Shown here: in pieces, positions 1 to 12,624 of the stretch
Layout: each line of letters begins with the position of its first letter
Numbering within the stretch: position 1 is the first letter of the stretch
Source: Psococerastis gibbosa
Taxonomy: Eukaryota; Arthropoda; Insecta; Psocodea; Psocidae
Reading direction: 5' to 3'
Length of the DNA: 64,000 bases
Assembly (NCBI GenBank): GCA_963971405.1
Contig: OZ020490.1
Location: forward strand, 9,782,874-9,846,873
Notes under the pieces: generated by a model
Seen by the model: only the letters and a program-made list of their open reading frames with translations
Told to the model about the DNA's origin: nothing
The model's database searches: none
Program-made: the position numbers and the translations under genes

Positions 1-235
1 TTTTCCGCGCTTAGCACTATTGCGACGATTACGATTTAGCGACTTCGGCGGCAAGGTTGTAGCGTGCTAGTACTTGTGCGAGTATCTACACACCTTGCGG
101 TCGGAGACGTGTCGCAACTCGACACAAGTACCTATTATAGGTGACTTAGTGAGGCGATTGAAGAGATTAATCGGATACATTCATTGAATTGTTTGTATGC
201 GATTTAACCTTTTTATTCGACAAAAAAAAACAGCA
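1..235 (+). repeat. Repeat E (poly-A retroposon) copy 1, cut by window edge
   Basis: The sequence from cttcggcggcaaggttgtag to the gcgatttaacctttttatt end recurs in four other places in this window. The family appears to be a short retroposon, with A-rich or poly-A sequence at one end in several copies. Confidence 0.75.
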
Positions 236-240
236 TCAAA

Positions 241-1140
241 AATTAAAAAAATCTGAAATTTGCGCTTCATTTATTATAAACAATTAAATTAATACCATCA
301 CGTGACGTGGTATTATATTAACCCCGGTATTAAAATCGCCATGATCAGGCTGCAGAAGCACTATTATGGCGATTAGGGATTAAAGTAACACCGGGGTTTA
401 TTCAATTGTTTTCAACAAATGAGTGCAAAATGCGCGGGGGAATTCAAATTGATTAATTCATCCTCGGCTATATTTTTTTGGTGAGTTTCCAATTTTTTCT
501 CCCTTAGATGTAGACACATGAATTAAAATCTTATTATATTTCAAAATTTTACCTGTACTTTTTAATGTTTATTAGTATTTCCTTTAATTATAAACCAATA
601 CAACCATTCTCTTGTATTCCAATAATTTATCAATTTGAATTTCCCACGCATATTTTAACACAGTTACGTGACACCTTACTAATGCGGTCTTCAAAAATAA
701 ACACCGGTATTATATAAATAAATAAATAAATAAATAAATAAAAAATTTCCTAGTATTCCTTTCCCTATATAGGCTACGCTAGTATACAAAAAGGCTTACC
801 CGGTATAAAGGTATAAATGTGAGTAAATAGGATAGATTGTTCCATACATATGGAGGCTAATTTATACATTAGCTTTACCTTCTTCTGCGTCTATACAATA
901 CCCTTGATTCATTGTAGAAACATAATTAATCTTTGCAATTAGAATTGCTTACCTGCAACAATAAATAACTGTATTAGTCTTCAAATATAAGAGTTAAACA
1001 AATAGCAACAGCAGAAATGCGAAGTGCCAGCTACACACTACGTTTAAAATGTAGAGGTGCATTTCTTCTGCAACTCATTTATGGCTCCATGATTGATATT
1101 TTAAGAGACATCAGACGTCGTATAAAAACAGTGTAATGGG
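241..1140. other. Non-coding, AT-rich
   Basis: Holds a rearranged MITE-F piece (about 315-405, catgatcaggctgc and inverted gcgattagggattaa) and an AAAT microsatellite (715-742). No exon seen. Confidence 0.6.
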
Positions 1141-1350
1141 GGTGCCCGATTTGCTCTAAGTTTCTTTTAGCCTACATTAATTCAGTTATTGCACAATTAT
1201 TCTCTATTAACGTTTAATTTATTTATTACTTGTACTAATTTTTCACTTGTACTTTTAAAGGGGGGCCCAGCACGGGACTTTTCCTTGGGGCCCCTCCTCC
1301 ATTTCTTTTTTAATACTGTAAATGTTGTTTTGATTTGATTTGATTTGCTA
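1141..1350 (+). mobile_element. LINE 3' end with (TTTGA)n tail
   Basis: A conserved block (ggggcccagcacgggac) matches the 3' untranslated blocks at about 14060-14090 and 61513-61530, and is followed by a TTTGA microsatellite tail at 1330-1347. No coding part remains. Confidence 0.6.
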
Positions 1351-1375
1351 TCACCTAAGCCACAATAGCCTATAT

Positions 1376-1464
1376 CAGGGGTTCACAAATTGTGGTCCAA
1401 GTAGCAAAGTGTAGAAATATGGAAATAAAACAGCTGAGTTATTAGAAATTAGAAGTAAAATAGT

Positions 1465-1501
<37 letters not shown>

Positions 1502-1870
1502 GTTAATTGCATACAAACAATTCAATGAATGTATCCGATTGACCTCTTCAGTCGCCTCACTAAGTTACCTAATAGGTACTTTCGTCGAGTTACGACACGG
1601 CTCCGATCGCATGGCGTGTAGAGACTCGCACAAGTGCAAGCACGGTACTACCTGGCCATCGAAGTCGATAAGTAAGTCTTGGCACTGGACTATAAAATCT
1701 AACCGATATCAGTCCCAAACAATTATTCATAAATTGTCACGAAGGCTAATTTTAGGCCCAAACTACTTGATCTTGGTCCTAGAATTTGGCGATTTTCCCA
1801 TCACAGCCGTGGTGGTCCACGGAAACTCATAAAATAATCTAGTGGTCCAGACAAAGTTTGGGAACCCCTG
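1376..1870. mobile_element. hAT-like non-autonomous element with perfect 8-bp duplication
   Basis: The ends read CAGGGGTTCACAAA and, inverted, CAGGGGTTCCCAAA. The 8-bp duplication GCCTATAT flanks both sides (1368-1375 and 1871-1878). A repeat E copy with a 30-odd base poly-T tract lies inside. Confidence 0.85.
1467..1685 (-). repeat. Repeat E copy 2, nested in the hAT-like element
   Basis: A long poly-T run followed by aaaggttaattgcatacaaa and the rest of the repeat E consensus. The poly-T shows that the element reads on the minus strand. Confidence 0.8.
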
Positions 1871-1879
1871 GCCTATATC

Positions 1880-4032
1880 ATGGCATATCACAACATCAAA
1901 AAAACAACATAAAAACCATGAATACACGCACGTCGATTTCTTCTAATAACACAGACAACAGACTTTCTATACACCATCAATGAATCCACTAGCCAAAAAA
2001 ACTGGGCTACCAATAAAAATAGACGGGTTTGACTGGTACATAGAATTCTACAATCACGAGCAATCGTGAGGATATTAGCCACAATAGGAAGCAATCTAAT
2101 GTTTAGATGTCTTTGGCCGGCAGCCATATGGCACTCAGGGTCACGACGAGCCACTCACTGAATTAGCTCTTGTAGCGGTAGGCACCGGCTCAGTCGGCAG
2201 TCCAGTGTTGGTAGAGAACTCGACTATGAGACGCAAGGTCGTGGATCGAGACACAAAATTTCCCGTTTTTCATTCCATTTTCCACAAGTTTATCGAAGTT
2301 TATCATGAGTAGCTGGTTCCACGATTAGCACAGCCATATTGATAACGGTTAAAGTAAAGGTAAACACAAAACTTCAGCGTCATAATTACAAATTTAAAAC
2401 TATTTATAAATAAGAAATAATATATTAAAAATATGAATTAATCTAATCTTCTTCTTCTGGCTCTACAGCCCGTGATGGGCTTTGACCTGCTTGACAACAT
2501 CCCTCCAGTCATCTCGGTTTTGTTCAATGGTCCACCATCTATAGACTTCCAACACGCGGAGGAATGAATTAATTTAATATTTATATTAAATCAATAAATA
2601 AATAAATAGTCACTAAAAGGCATACCTTAGGTAAAATGGCACACATACATTCGCACAAATAAAAACTGTACTATTATAATATGTTATTTTATTTGTCGTG
2701 AAATATCGCTTAAGTTGTCATATATACAGCGTATATACATATGGGTTAATTGTAAGAGTGGGCTGAAGGTAGGGCGGCCAGACATACTCTAATTTAGTGT
2801 ACTATACTCTTAAAAAACCTTCAAATACTCTCTCTTTTTTTATTTTTTAGCCAATATACTCTTTTTTTATGTTTAACATATTAATTAAAAAAAGTTTAAA
2901 ATAGAAACATGCTATTTTGAAAATTTGAAAGTTTCGCGCCAACAAGCTAATTAAAAATTACATTAAATTAAATTTAAAAAATTAAAACAAACATTGGGCT
3001 ATGCTGCGATAAGTTTGGGGACGCCACCAAGAAAAACAGGCAGCTTTTGGAGCAAGTCCACTCAAAAAATAAATATCCTTCTCAGTAGTACTTAATTTGA
3101 AAAGTACTTATGTACACTTGAAGCCTGAATCATCAGAGGTAGCACAATAAAATTGGCCACGGCCACGCCCCCAAGGATTTCCGTCAATGATCGCTATACT
3201 CTTTTTTGTTTTGGCCACCCTACCGAAGGGCCCGAAATTCGCCCATGTGGAAAATGTAGACAATTTTCTTTCTTTATATATTTGTTCATACTAAAAAAAA
3301 AAAAAAAAAAAAAAAAAATAGTTTCGAATGGGTAAGCCAGAAAATCACTTATATGCTCCATTAGGTTGGTTAATCCGGCACTGATGTATTATTTACAAAC
3401 GAGCGTGGGGTCGGCCATTTACGATATTTTTCAAACGGTGACTAAAACTCGGAAGATAAGCCTGCTGTTTGTTTATTTACGTAGGGCGATGTGTTTTTCA
3501 ATCTAATTTTTACATGATCCTAAAAAGGAAGCACTATGTAAACAGGGGCGAAATAGCAAGTTTTTGTCGCTCGAAAAACCGGCCAAAATGGGTCCTAACA
3601 CTACAAAGCCTGGCTTGAAAGAGTTTCATACTCATTGGAGAACCGCCGCGACCAATCCAATTTCGCCAAGTGGTCATCAATATTTGAAAAGAAAGAAAAA
3701 CAGATTAGAACAATGACCAGTCTATTATTGTCCAATTTAAAAATGGCGGCCGGAAACTGTGTCACTGAGTTGTGGTTAGCGAAAGTCTTAGGTTCGGTTG
3801 CACCTAACTTCACACAGCGACCAATTAGAGGCGTCGTTTTTAGCACTTCCTTTCGCTCATCGAAGTTTTTTTTAATCCATATTTCAACACTTTTCGACCG
3901 ATTAGACAAAAAAAAAAAATGGTGACCACTCACCACATGATGAACTAAATTTTTTGATAATATTAGTCAACTTTAGTTGGTCCGTGCAAATCCTAGAATA
4001 AATAGGACAGTGCGACTAGTCCGCCACTAGGC
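1880..4032. other. Non-coding apart from the LINE-C tail at 2445-2565
   Basis: AT-rich sequence, a poly-A run (3292-3320) and overlapping 90-110 codon frames on both strands at 3600-3936. The frames have no recognisable domain or splice structure. Confidence 0.5.
2445..2565 (-). mobile_element. LINE-C 3' coding end fragment
   Basis: On the minus strand this encodes the tail of a non-LTR reverse transcriptase: a tryptophan-rich segment (WWTIEQNRDDW) and QVKAHHGL. The same tail is at 4445-4864 and 23684-23970. Confidence 0.65.
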
Positions 4033-4040
4033 ATTAGAAG

Positions 4041-4381
4041 TTATGTTGTTTCCAACGCCTGATTTCAGCATTTCCTCTTTAAGCAACCCTGTCAGCCTGG
4101 CGGGGGAAGTGAGTCTGTTTGTTAACTTGAGGCACCCTAAGTGCAGACTCCTTCACCCCGGGGGGAAGGGAGTTGACTGACAAGGTAGACCTCCGGATTA
4201 TAGTAGATTCCGAACCACTTGAGGAACGTGATAAAGCCACAAGATTAATTCGGAGGTGACCAGGACTCGACACGCACATAGACTGACTGGTGTAGTCTCA
4301 GCGGGTTATAATGTCCCACCATGGTCCCCTGCCAACGCTGTGCACACTCTCATGGATTCAACATGGTAAGGCCGTTGGCAT
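4041..4381 (-). mobile_element. Repeat C, complete copy with 8-bp target duplication
   Basis: It is flanked by ATTAGAAG (4033-4040 and 4382-4389). The same ends (ttattgttgtttcc and gccgttggca) are found in the copy at 52686. Variable duplication length argues for retroposition rather than a DNA transposon. It carries a B-box-like gtgtcgagtcc on the minus strand. Confidence 0.75.
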
Positions 4382-4444
4382 ATTAGAAGGTATGGCATCC
4401 AGTGAATCTTCAATTTCACGAGAGTACATAGGTATTATCTTCAT

Positions 4445-4864
4445 CTTATTCTTCTGGCTCTACAGCCCATGATGGGTATTAGCCTGCTCAACAACACTCC
4501 TCCAATCATCTCGGCTTTGTACGACGCTTCTGCGCCATTTACGGACTCCCAACTCGCGGAGGTCGGTTTCTATTTCGTCCTATTGTTGTTTTGGTTTTGT
4601 TTTTTTTTGCTTTGCACATTTTGTTCGGCATATGGTCCTCTTTCATTCTTACGACGTGTCCCAGCCACAATAGACACTGCTTTTACAAAACATACCACGT
4701 CTGCTCCATTGAGTATTGCGTCAATTTCCGAGTTGTTTCTTATTATACGCCACACTCTGTTTTCATACCGGGGTCCATAGATTCTCCTCATTATATATAT
4801 TTCCTCGAAGTACGTTGGCGTCTATGGGTCCAGGTTTCTGAGCCGTATGTTGCAACCGGTCATA
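4445..4864 (-). mobile_element. LINE-C reverse transcriptase C-terminal fragment
   Basis: Minus-strand translation gives RRIYGPRYENRVWRIIRNN, NSEIDAILNG and a HHGL-type end, typical of the region downstream of the RT domain in non-LTR elements. Several frames are needed, so it is inactive. A MITE begins exactly at its 5' side (4865). Confidence 0.7.
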
Positions 4865-5258
4865 GGCGCGGTTTCCACCGACCTCTAAGTGCAAAATACA
4901 CATATGGTGACGTGATAGCAGACATTCAAGACTTGGCGGGGTTTCCGACGACCTCGCATTGCAGAATGCACATGACATTGACGGAAATTTGAATTTTTCT
5001 TTTTATAAAAATCTATTAAAATGTTTGTACTTAACATATCCCATGACGCCATGTTTTAATTTTAGTTTGTTTGCTTGTGATTTTACTCTATGACCATTGA
5101 TCAATTTTAACAATGGCATAGAGTAAAACAAAAATTTCCATCAATGTCATTTGCATTCTGCAATGAGAGGTTGGTGGAAACCCCGCCTTTATTAATGGTA
5201 TCTGCTACTACGTCACCGTATGTGTATTTTGCATTTAGAGGTCGGTGGAAACCGCGCC
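4865..5258. mobile_element. MITE-H variant, long terminal inverted repeats
   Basis: Ends GGCGCGGTTTCCACCGACC are inverted at both sides, flanked by ATA/TTA. The interior shares the ccatgacgcca and atgaccattgatcaatttta blocks with copies at 40886, 41471, 47079, 50503 and 59530. The 3-bp W-T-A duplication points to PIF/Harbinger. Confidence 0.8.
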
Positions 5259-5524
5259 TTATCAGGGTTTTGTAGATCTATGAAACTTGAATCTTCACCT
5301 TGAGTAATTTTAGGCCTGGGAAGCATGTTCTGCAGGTACTATCTTGAATATTGATAACAAGCACAGTGGGTCGCTAACTTGGAAAGAGTGATTACAAATT
5401 GAACAATCATTTCTGATTTGTTTTAGAAGCGAAAACTCATCTCTGGCCTACATCAATTATACAATACTGTTGATTTTTACACGGGTGTGTAAATTTATAT
5501 GAACTGAAGGCTTCTTCTTGAGTT

Positions 5525-5900
5525 GCAATCTAGGCATTAGTTTGCAGCGAATGTTGTATTTTTCTCCTCCACTCTTGTCTGTTTTGTGCGGTCGTTTTCA
5601 GTTCTTCGTAGGTGTCGCACCCTAGGTTCTTCATGACATCTTCTAGCCTCTAGGTACTCCTTCCTCTGTCGTCCTCTTGAGTTGGTTGGTTCCTTCAACC
5701 ATACCCTCATTCATGTTCTTGAGGAGCCCTTCGTGTCTCAGAATATGACCCATTCATTTGCCCCTTCTTGTAGAAATGGTGGCCATAATAGCTCTTTTTC
5801 GTTTATTCTATGGAGCACTTCTTCGTTGGTTATGTGGTCTTTCCATGGGAATTTCAAGATTGTTCTGTAGCACCACAACTCAAAGGATTCCAGTTTTTTT
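5525..5900 (-). mobile_element. LINE-A reverse transcriptase C-terminal fragment
   Basis: The minus strand encodes ELWCYRTILKFPWKDHITNE, ending NSRGRQRKEYLE, in more than one frame. It is homologous to 49474-50066 and 62405-62580. Confidence 0.75.
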
Positions 5901-5909
5901 TTTTTGTCA

Positions 5910-6845
5910 TATTCGTAAATGTACCATGTGTCACTTCTGAACTAAAGTAACACATATAATAATTTTTGTATTGCATAGATAATTGACTTTGCATTGCCTT
6001 TTATTACTGGCAGTTGCTTACTGTGTCTATAGTTCCATCACTATCTACTGAAACTTGTTGTTTGATACCAAACCGGCCATTGCTGACGCACCCTTTCTCG
6101 GTCCAGAAGTCAACGACCTCCACCACAATCCCACAGGGTGTAACCAATGTAATGGCACTGGTTGTAAATAAATAATAGGACATCCTGGATACATGGACAT
6201 TTGATTTTCGCGTGCAAAGAGCCAACAAGGCGTGGCCACACGCAATCTCATAGGGTCAGCTAATCTGTTTAATTAGTTTTCGATTGCCCGCACCTTAATT
6301 TGATACAGAAGGCTTGTTTAAACACGAAAGATGAAGCCCAGCTGCCCTAGCATGGCAACCAACTTTATTTAGTACCCGGGTTTAGAGTTAGGGTTAAGTT
6401 CAAATTATATTTTACCATATAATTATATAGGTATATAGCTCGTATCTGTACTTGGTTTAGGCGGGTATTCATTCCACTGCGTCATTTTTTCAGATTCCTA
6501 TCAAATTTTTCTGTTTTACTCTATGGAAAATCGAGAAATATATAATGGCCAGCCATTAAAAAGGATCATTTCTCGTTTTTTAGTAGACTTCTCTCAAAGA
6601 AAAATATATTATAAACAAACAATATTATTAAAAATGGCGTTATTGCTAGTTGAGGTTACCCATTGATATAGCTTGAGGCAACACAGGCCCTCTTGTTGGA
6701 AATATTTCCGCTAGATCATGGCGCTTTTTTAAGAAAACGGGTATTGAAGAACAAGTACTAAAGTATAGTAATAGAAGGCACAAGCGGCCACAATGTCTAA
6801 AGCAATTAAATAAATAATAAATACACAAATAAGGACTTTTTATTG
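5910..6845. other. Nothing recognised
   Basis: Short overlapping frames on the minus strand at 6000-6250 have no domain. No repeat partner was seen in this window. Confidence 0.5.
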
Positions 6846-7035
6846 TTTCTATTACTAAGCCAACCTAGCGGAGTTAGGGGTATAAAGCCCTCTCTTACAC
6901 TCAACTAGGAAGGCCCCGGACCGCCTGCTTTACATGCTCTCCAAAGCATAGCCAGAAAATGTAGCCAGTGTGGGACTTGAACCAGCAACCTTTCGGGTGA
7001 AAGTCAGAGTCCGTACCACTAAACTACATGATTTG
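6846..7035 (-). mobile_element. SINE-A copy
   Basis: tRNA-derived SINE. On the minus strand it has an A-box-like head, a GGTTCAAGTCC B-box and the 3' block ending ctccgctaggttggcttag. The family recurs at 12317, 18197, 24783, 32287, 35628, 51832 and 57150. Confidence 0.85.
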
Positions 7036-7039
7036 ATGC

Positions 7040-8878
7040 AAATGCAAAAACTCGTTTTTGATGCATGTCCGAAGTCAACCCACGCCGTCTACAAACGACA
7101 TGCTCACCATTCACACATTGTAACAGGCGTAAGCCCTACTAAACAATGTTCTTCAGCGAGTTGTAGATCCACTTAAAGTATAACACCTGGATCAATACAC
7201 AACAATGAAAAAGTACCTAAAAACAGAAGAAGACCATTTCTACGGACACCATACCTTAAGAACGGGAAACCCCTTGACGAATCTTCTTCAATGAAACCCA
7301 GGTATGACCTTGCCGGCACCTACTGGGCCTTATTCCTTTAAATAGGTACAAAGTCGTCAGGTTGGTATGCCTTTCTCCGGCAGTAGTGCCAACCTTGCCA
7401 TTGAGTGCTGCACACCCCGCGGCGTCCGTTCGACAATGCATGATTACAGGTGAAATACGTGGAGAAACTTGGGATGGCCATCACTATCACCAGACGCCAT
7501 CTCTTTCGCCGGGATACATATTGGCGCACGCTGCCAAACCTGAAGTCGTACCAGAGTTTCCCAGAAAATATGCGTATAGTCTACGAACCTATTTTCTGAG
7601 GATATTTTTACTTGGGGCTAAGGAAGCTGACCGTGCCACGGTAGGCATTGTCAGCCTGTAAGGGGAGGGGGGGGGGGGGTTGTTGTTTCATAACTTGAGG
7701 CACCCTACCAGGGGCAGACCAGACTCCTTCCCTCCTTCCCCTCAGGGAGAAGAGGAGTTAACTGACAGAGTGGCCCTCCTGATTAAAGTGGGTTCTGAAC
7801 CACGTGGTAATAAATAAAGGCGTAACTGCATTTTTTGCCATATTGAGTTATTGGTATCGTTGGAATCGGGGCACTGAGGGGAATCTTAATCTGGTAAAAT
7901 AAAGTCGTATCTTCAATTCTTAAAAGAAATATACGTGAAATCGCATCTACAAAAGTTCGTTCCAACGCCCTTTCGGTAAAAATAAAATTATATCTAGGCT
8001 ACATGCAGTTACGATTAGTTTTCTTACCACCACGCCCATACGACAATATTTAATACCAAAAATCCTACGCAGTTATAATTTTTTTCTTACCATCACGCAC
8101 ATACGACATTATAGCCTATTGATATACCAACGCTAAGACAGAATTTATGTTTTGTACCTCAACGCCGTATTTGGCTAGCTGTTGCAGCGGTATCATGGTT
8201 TGTAAACAAGTGAACTAAGTAAATTATTAATGAACAAAGCAAATTAGAAGGTTCAAGCGGTTGAAAAATGCTAGCTAAATTTAGCATTCGATTTTCTGCT
8301 AGTAAAAGTATTAAAGAATGCCTCAGTAGAATTTGTTCACCACAAAGAGCCTAAAGGCATACAAGATGAAAGGAAAAATGGGATAATGAAAGTTTTAATG
8401 AATGAAAAGGATGGACTAAAGACCTTTGAAAATATTATTATTATAATTATTAAACATTAATTGAGTAATTATTTGTAATTATGAGACTTTTGCAATAAAT
8501 GAATAACTATGTGGAATCTATCTTTATTTTATCACAAATAATATCCTTCTAGCATGGCCCAGGTAAGACAAATGTTTTTACCATATTGTAGTTATGATGA
8601 AATTTATTACCAATTATCATTTACGATAACCTTTTGGACCAAAAACGGGTTCAAATTTCTGTCAATTTTGTCGTAAGTGCGGCCGCACCGATTTATTGCT
8701 GACTTTATGTTATTTGGGATAAAAAAATGAATTCAGTAGACCCTAAAACCCTAGGAACCGTAAAAAAAAAACAAAAAAAGAGTTAGCATCATTTAGAATC
8801 CAGAAGCAAAACTTCAAACGCGTTTTTCTCGAAACTAAGAAAATGCAGTTAGGCCTTTATTTATTACCACGGCAGCAT
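7040..8878. other. Nothing recognised except the repeat C fragment at 7640-7805
   Basis: A block caggcgtaagc near 7125 recurs at 43290 and 51685, an old unnamed repeat. The remainder is AT-rich unique-looking sequence. Confidence 0.5.
7640..7805 (-). repeat. Repeat C fragment
   Basis: Partial match (gtcagcctgtaagggg through gattaaagtgggttctgaac) to the repeat C consensus, interrupted by a G13 run. Confidence 0.65.
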
Positions 8879-8879
8879 A

Positions 8880-9358
8880 AGTCACACGATTAATTCGGAG
8901 GTGACCAGACCTCGACACGCACTTCTTCTTCTTCTTCTTCGGACGGTACTCCCCTGCGCCGAAGGAATATATTTATAAATTAACAATTATACCCCTAAAA
9001 TACAAATAACCTGTGGGCCCCCAAGTTAATCAACTTGTCGGGGGCTCGCACAGTAAGCGCTGTAGATGATGCAACATGTTTTCTATTTCACGTCTGTGTT
9101 AGCAAAAAAAAAACTTAGTTTTAATTTCAAATCAGTTTAATTCATACCATTTAAAATTTTTTTTTTTCTTCTTCTTCGGCCGGTACTCCCCTGCGCCGAA
9201 GGAATATATTTATAAATTAACAATTATACCCTTATAATACAAATAACCTGTGGGCCCCCAAGTTAATCAACTTGTCGGGGGCTCGCACAGTAAACGCTGT
9301 AGATGATGCAACAACATGTTTTCTATTTCACGTCTGTGTCAGCAAAAAAAACTTAGTT

Positions 9359-9362
<4 letters not shown>
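8880..9362. repeat. Repeat C scrap plus two-copy ~240-bp direct tandem duplication
   Basis: A short repeat C piece (8880-8922) precedes two tandem copies. Each starts with a cttcttcttc tract and ggtactcccctgcgccgaag and continues through ctgtgggcccccaagttaat to acttagttttaat. Copies differ by few substitutions and a spacer. Confidence 0.8.
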
Positions 9363-9399
<37 letters not shown>

Positions 9400-9401
9400 T
9401 C
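9358..9401. repeat. (AAT)n microsatellite
   Basis: About 14 uninterrupted AAT units follow the second copy of the tandem duplication. Confidence 0.95.
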
Positions 9402-9504
9402 GTGTATTTTAATATTTTTATTTTACATAAGTGGATAGAACCAGAAAGGGCCCCTTATGCCAGAGGCGGGCGAAGGTAACACTCAATACCTATTCCTGAC
9501 ACTC

Positions 9505-9725
9505 CATAGCAGACTGACTAGTAGTCATCATGTCCCAGCATGTTCCTCTGCACACGCTGGGCACACTACCAAGTTTGCTGCGGTTTTGAACATGCACTGT
9601 TCCGATGAAAACGAAGAGGAATTGGCAAATTGGTTGGTATACGTCCTCGATGTCAACCTACACCGGCTACAAGTGAAAATGAACAAGCTGCCCCATAAAG
9701 GTTTTACTATGTACCTGCAGTAAGA
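9505..9725 (-). repeat. Composite of repeat fragments (repeat C end and an unnamed repeat)
   Basis: cagactgactagtagtcatc through gctgcggttttgaacatg is a repeat C fragment. The block tcctcgatgtcaacctacac recurs at about 51638 and, more weakly, near 43240. The open frame here is a repeat by-product. Confidence 0.55.
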
Positions 9726-10377
9726 CCCATAAAAAAAGGAATGCCATGAAACAATCATAACAACGTATTTAGGTGACAAACAAACCTTATCTTATCATTC
9801 AAGACCCAGCAAGGAAAGAAAAACTAGACTATCTACTTAAGACGACGATAAGTGTCGTAAGTCCTTGCTGCAGCTGCTGCAACATACAGAGGTTTGGCCA
9901 TGACTTCAGACAACAAATAACAATAAACATTTACTTTTTACTGCTTTAAAATGAGGTCTGCTGTTGTTGGCAGGCATACCGATTCGTAGACGTGCAAAAG
10001 AAACAATTGTTGGAGAGAAAAGCCTAACAAGAGCACAATGTCGAATATCTCATGAAAAACCGATTACAGAGCTGTCTAAAATAGCACATCCCTAAGAAGA
10101 AATACTCCTCTACATTTTGATATAACTAAGATATGTGCCCGTCAAAAATACCGATTGGCCACAATAGACTACTTGAGAATTTTGGAAAACATATTTTAAT
10201 GCATTAGTAGATTTATTTTACACCCCTTAAAATAAATTTTTCCCTATCAATTTAAGTTTCGTGGTTAAAAAACATGACTCCGGAATGTGACGTCATTGTG
10301 ATGCCCCGGAGTAGCCGGCAGTAGTAGAGTTACTAGAATAAATAGTTTCCGGAATGTTAATGCCATTTTAGTACAAC

Positions 10378-10560
10378 ATAACACTGACATTAAACTAACT
10401 TAGGATGAAGAGGCGACTCCCCTCGCTATAACCGAACTTAGAGGATTAAGAAGAAACTGGACATGGCGGGATTCGAAACCACGATCTAGGCCAATCACCG
10501 ACGATGCTCCGGGCAGGTGTAGATCATGTGTTCGAATCCCGCCTAGTCCAAACCCTCAAA
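10378..10560. mobile_element. SINE-B related sequence, rearranged
   Basis: It starts with the family end block taacactgacattaaac, and contains a reversed tRNA head (tggcgggattcga). It also has a forward head piece with a B-box (tgtgttcgaatcccgcctag), so two partial copies face each other. Confidence 0.6.
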
Positions 10561-11159
10561 TTTCATTTTTTTTCTCTCTATTATTAAACTTGATTTGCGC
10601 AAAACGGTTGGTGGTAGCTTCCATAGGAAAGTGTTTTAGCGGCCAGTGTCAGTAACGGTCACATATCATAGTGAGTGTGCAATATCTATTCAGATTAAGG
10701 TTATTTTAAGTTCCCTTGACATTTGCAGTGGGTTGAGAACTGAATCCGCTACTGGTTCGTTACATTTTGGCCACCCCTAAATGGGGTGTGGTTTCTATCG
10801 GTAATAGGTATCAAGCAAGGTTTTAGTGGAGTAAAGGAAATGGGGTGCATAATCTAAGCTATGTACGATATCGTCACCTTAAAGTCGTTGATCCTACACC
10901 CTTCTGATTGTAGGGTGACGATATGTTGATAACAAATGATCCGTCATAGAAGTCTGACAGACACAGACACTGAAAAAAATAGCTAAAACTCGTGAGGATT
11001 CTCCAATAAAATAGACAAAAACAAATAGAAGCTTAGCCTACCATAACGCTGGGAACTTGTGTCTTTATAAATAACGGTTTTACGGCTGGGAACACCAAAC
11101 AACCATATAGAGCGGTCAAATGGTCACTCAAGCGACAGATTGGGAAGCCCGCGGAAATT

Positions 11160-11345
11160 TGGTTAAACTACATAAGTCTAGAAACGCTTCAGCGGCTTTG
11201 TGAGAGCCTATTGGCAAAGGTTTAGAGCAATGAAGTTTTAAAGTTTTTAAGTTTTAAGTTTAGAAATGCTTCAGCAGCTTTGGGAGAGCCTATTGGTAAT
11301 GGTTTAGAGCAATGAAGTTTTTAAGTTTTAAGTTTAAAGTTTTAA
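11160..11345. repeat. Two-copy ~85-bp tandem duplication
   Basis: agaaacgcttcagcggcttt through gcaatgaagttttaaagttt is repeated once with few changes, then trails into TTTTAAG-rich sequence. Confidence 0.8.
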
Positions 11346-12214
11346 AACTGTAAATATTAATGTATTGGGATATTATTATAATTGATTGAAAAAAAATGAT
11401 GAAAGAAAAAATTGTCTATATTTTCCATATAAAATATTAAAAATTCAGTTTTCAACCCTCTCTCCGTTACCCCGCAGCCATAACATAACATTTTTTTTTG
11501 AACGAGAAGACACTGAACTGGTTCAATTTTTTTTCTTATGCAACCCTAAACATTGAATTAAGTTTTGAGAAAAAAAAACAATACAATTCTACAGGAAAAT
11601 TAAAATACGGAAATATCTATACAGGTTAAAGACCCGAACGTGAGAAATACGCCATTATTAACCTTTGGGGTAACGCCTCAGAGTCAGATCAATGTGACCT
11701 TGTGGTACCAGGGAGCGATGGGGTAAGTATCTCTAACCCCCCCCCCCCCCATTAACACGTCGCTTTCCCTGCAAAGTACCTGGGCGGCAGCTCCCAAATT
11801 GCCCTCTTTTCTATAATGAAGTCAACGCCCATGAGTATTTTCAGCTCTGCAGCTTATCCAGAGGGGACCATAATAAAATAGAAGTAAACTGCTTAGGCCG
11901 GGGTCCCACAATCGTTTGAAAAGTCTAGTTAAGGAATACTGGTCGGTACTTGACTGTCATATGGGAGAGATGGGACATTCAAATACACGCCACAAATACT
12001 TTTCTGAACCTGCCACATCTTCTACCTTATTTATATATATTTATAACATCCTTGATCTGCCATGACCAGCCATTGCGGTGGTCACAGTACAAAACCTAAA
12101 TTTGTCAGTTTTAATTCATTATTTAATTTACTGTACTTCGCTACGTTAATTATTCCTTCTACGTCATGCATGATATGACTAGGTATATTGTTTTCCTTTG
12201 AATACGTTAGTGAT

Positions 12215-12620
12215 GGTCAATAGTTTCGATTTCGAGATTTCAACGGATTTACACGCATTGAAGTCCCAGGAACCCTAAAAAAAAAATACGACATGTCTTG
12301 ACTTTGACTTTTTTTTGTTCTATTATTAAACCAACCTAGCGAAGTTAGGGCTATAAAGCCCTCTCTTACACTCAACTAGGAAGGCCCGGGACCGCCTGCT
12401 TTACATGGCCAGAAAATGTAGCAAGTGTGGGACTCGAACTAACAACCTTCTGGGTGAAAGTCGGAGTCTGTACCACTACTCTACATGTCCTGACTGTCTG
12501 TCGGTGCATCGATCCGTGGGCAAACTACTCGATGGATCTTGATGAAATGCGGGGGGATTATGTAGGTTCACAAAAATCATTTATTTTCGAAATCCCCGAG
12601 TAGAGACATCTCAGCCCCCC
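12215..12620. repeat. Repeat D fragment split by a SINE-A insertion
   Basis: tttcgatttcgagatttcaa and later ggcaaactactcgatgg match repeat D. The two parts are separated by a SINE-A (12317-12490), so the SINE is younger than this repeat D copy. Confidence 0.75.
12317..12490 (-). mobile_element. SINE-A copy nested in repeat D
   Basis: Carries the full SINE-A body and B-box (ggttgttagttcgagtcc on minus). The flanks resemble a duplicated acatgtcYtgact, but the SINE head itself contains acatgtcc, so the duplication is not certain. Confidence 0.85.
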
Positions 12621-12624
12621 CCCC

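Larger units (their letters stand above)
9726..12214. other. Non-coding between SINE-B and repeat D remnants
   Basis: Besides the listed SINE-B and tandem duplication, it holds a small hairpin (atatcgtcacc / gggtgacgatat, 10868-10924), a C14 run (11738-11751) and a single MITE end at 11967. Confidence 0.5.

Noticed and set aside
3601-3936. Overlapping frames of about 100 codons on both strands
   Set aside because: No domain, no splice signals, and the coincidence of frames on both strands suggests composition rather than coding.
9457-9723. 88-codon plus-strand frame
   Set aside because: Most of it is repeat C and another dispersed repeat, so it is a by-product.
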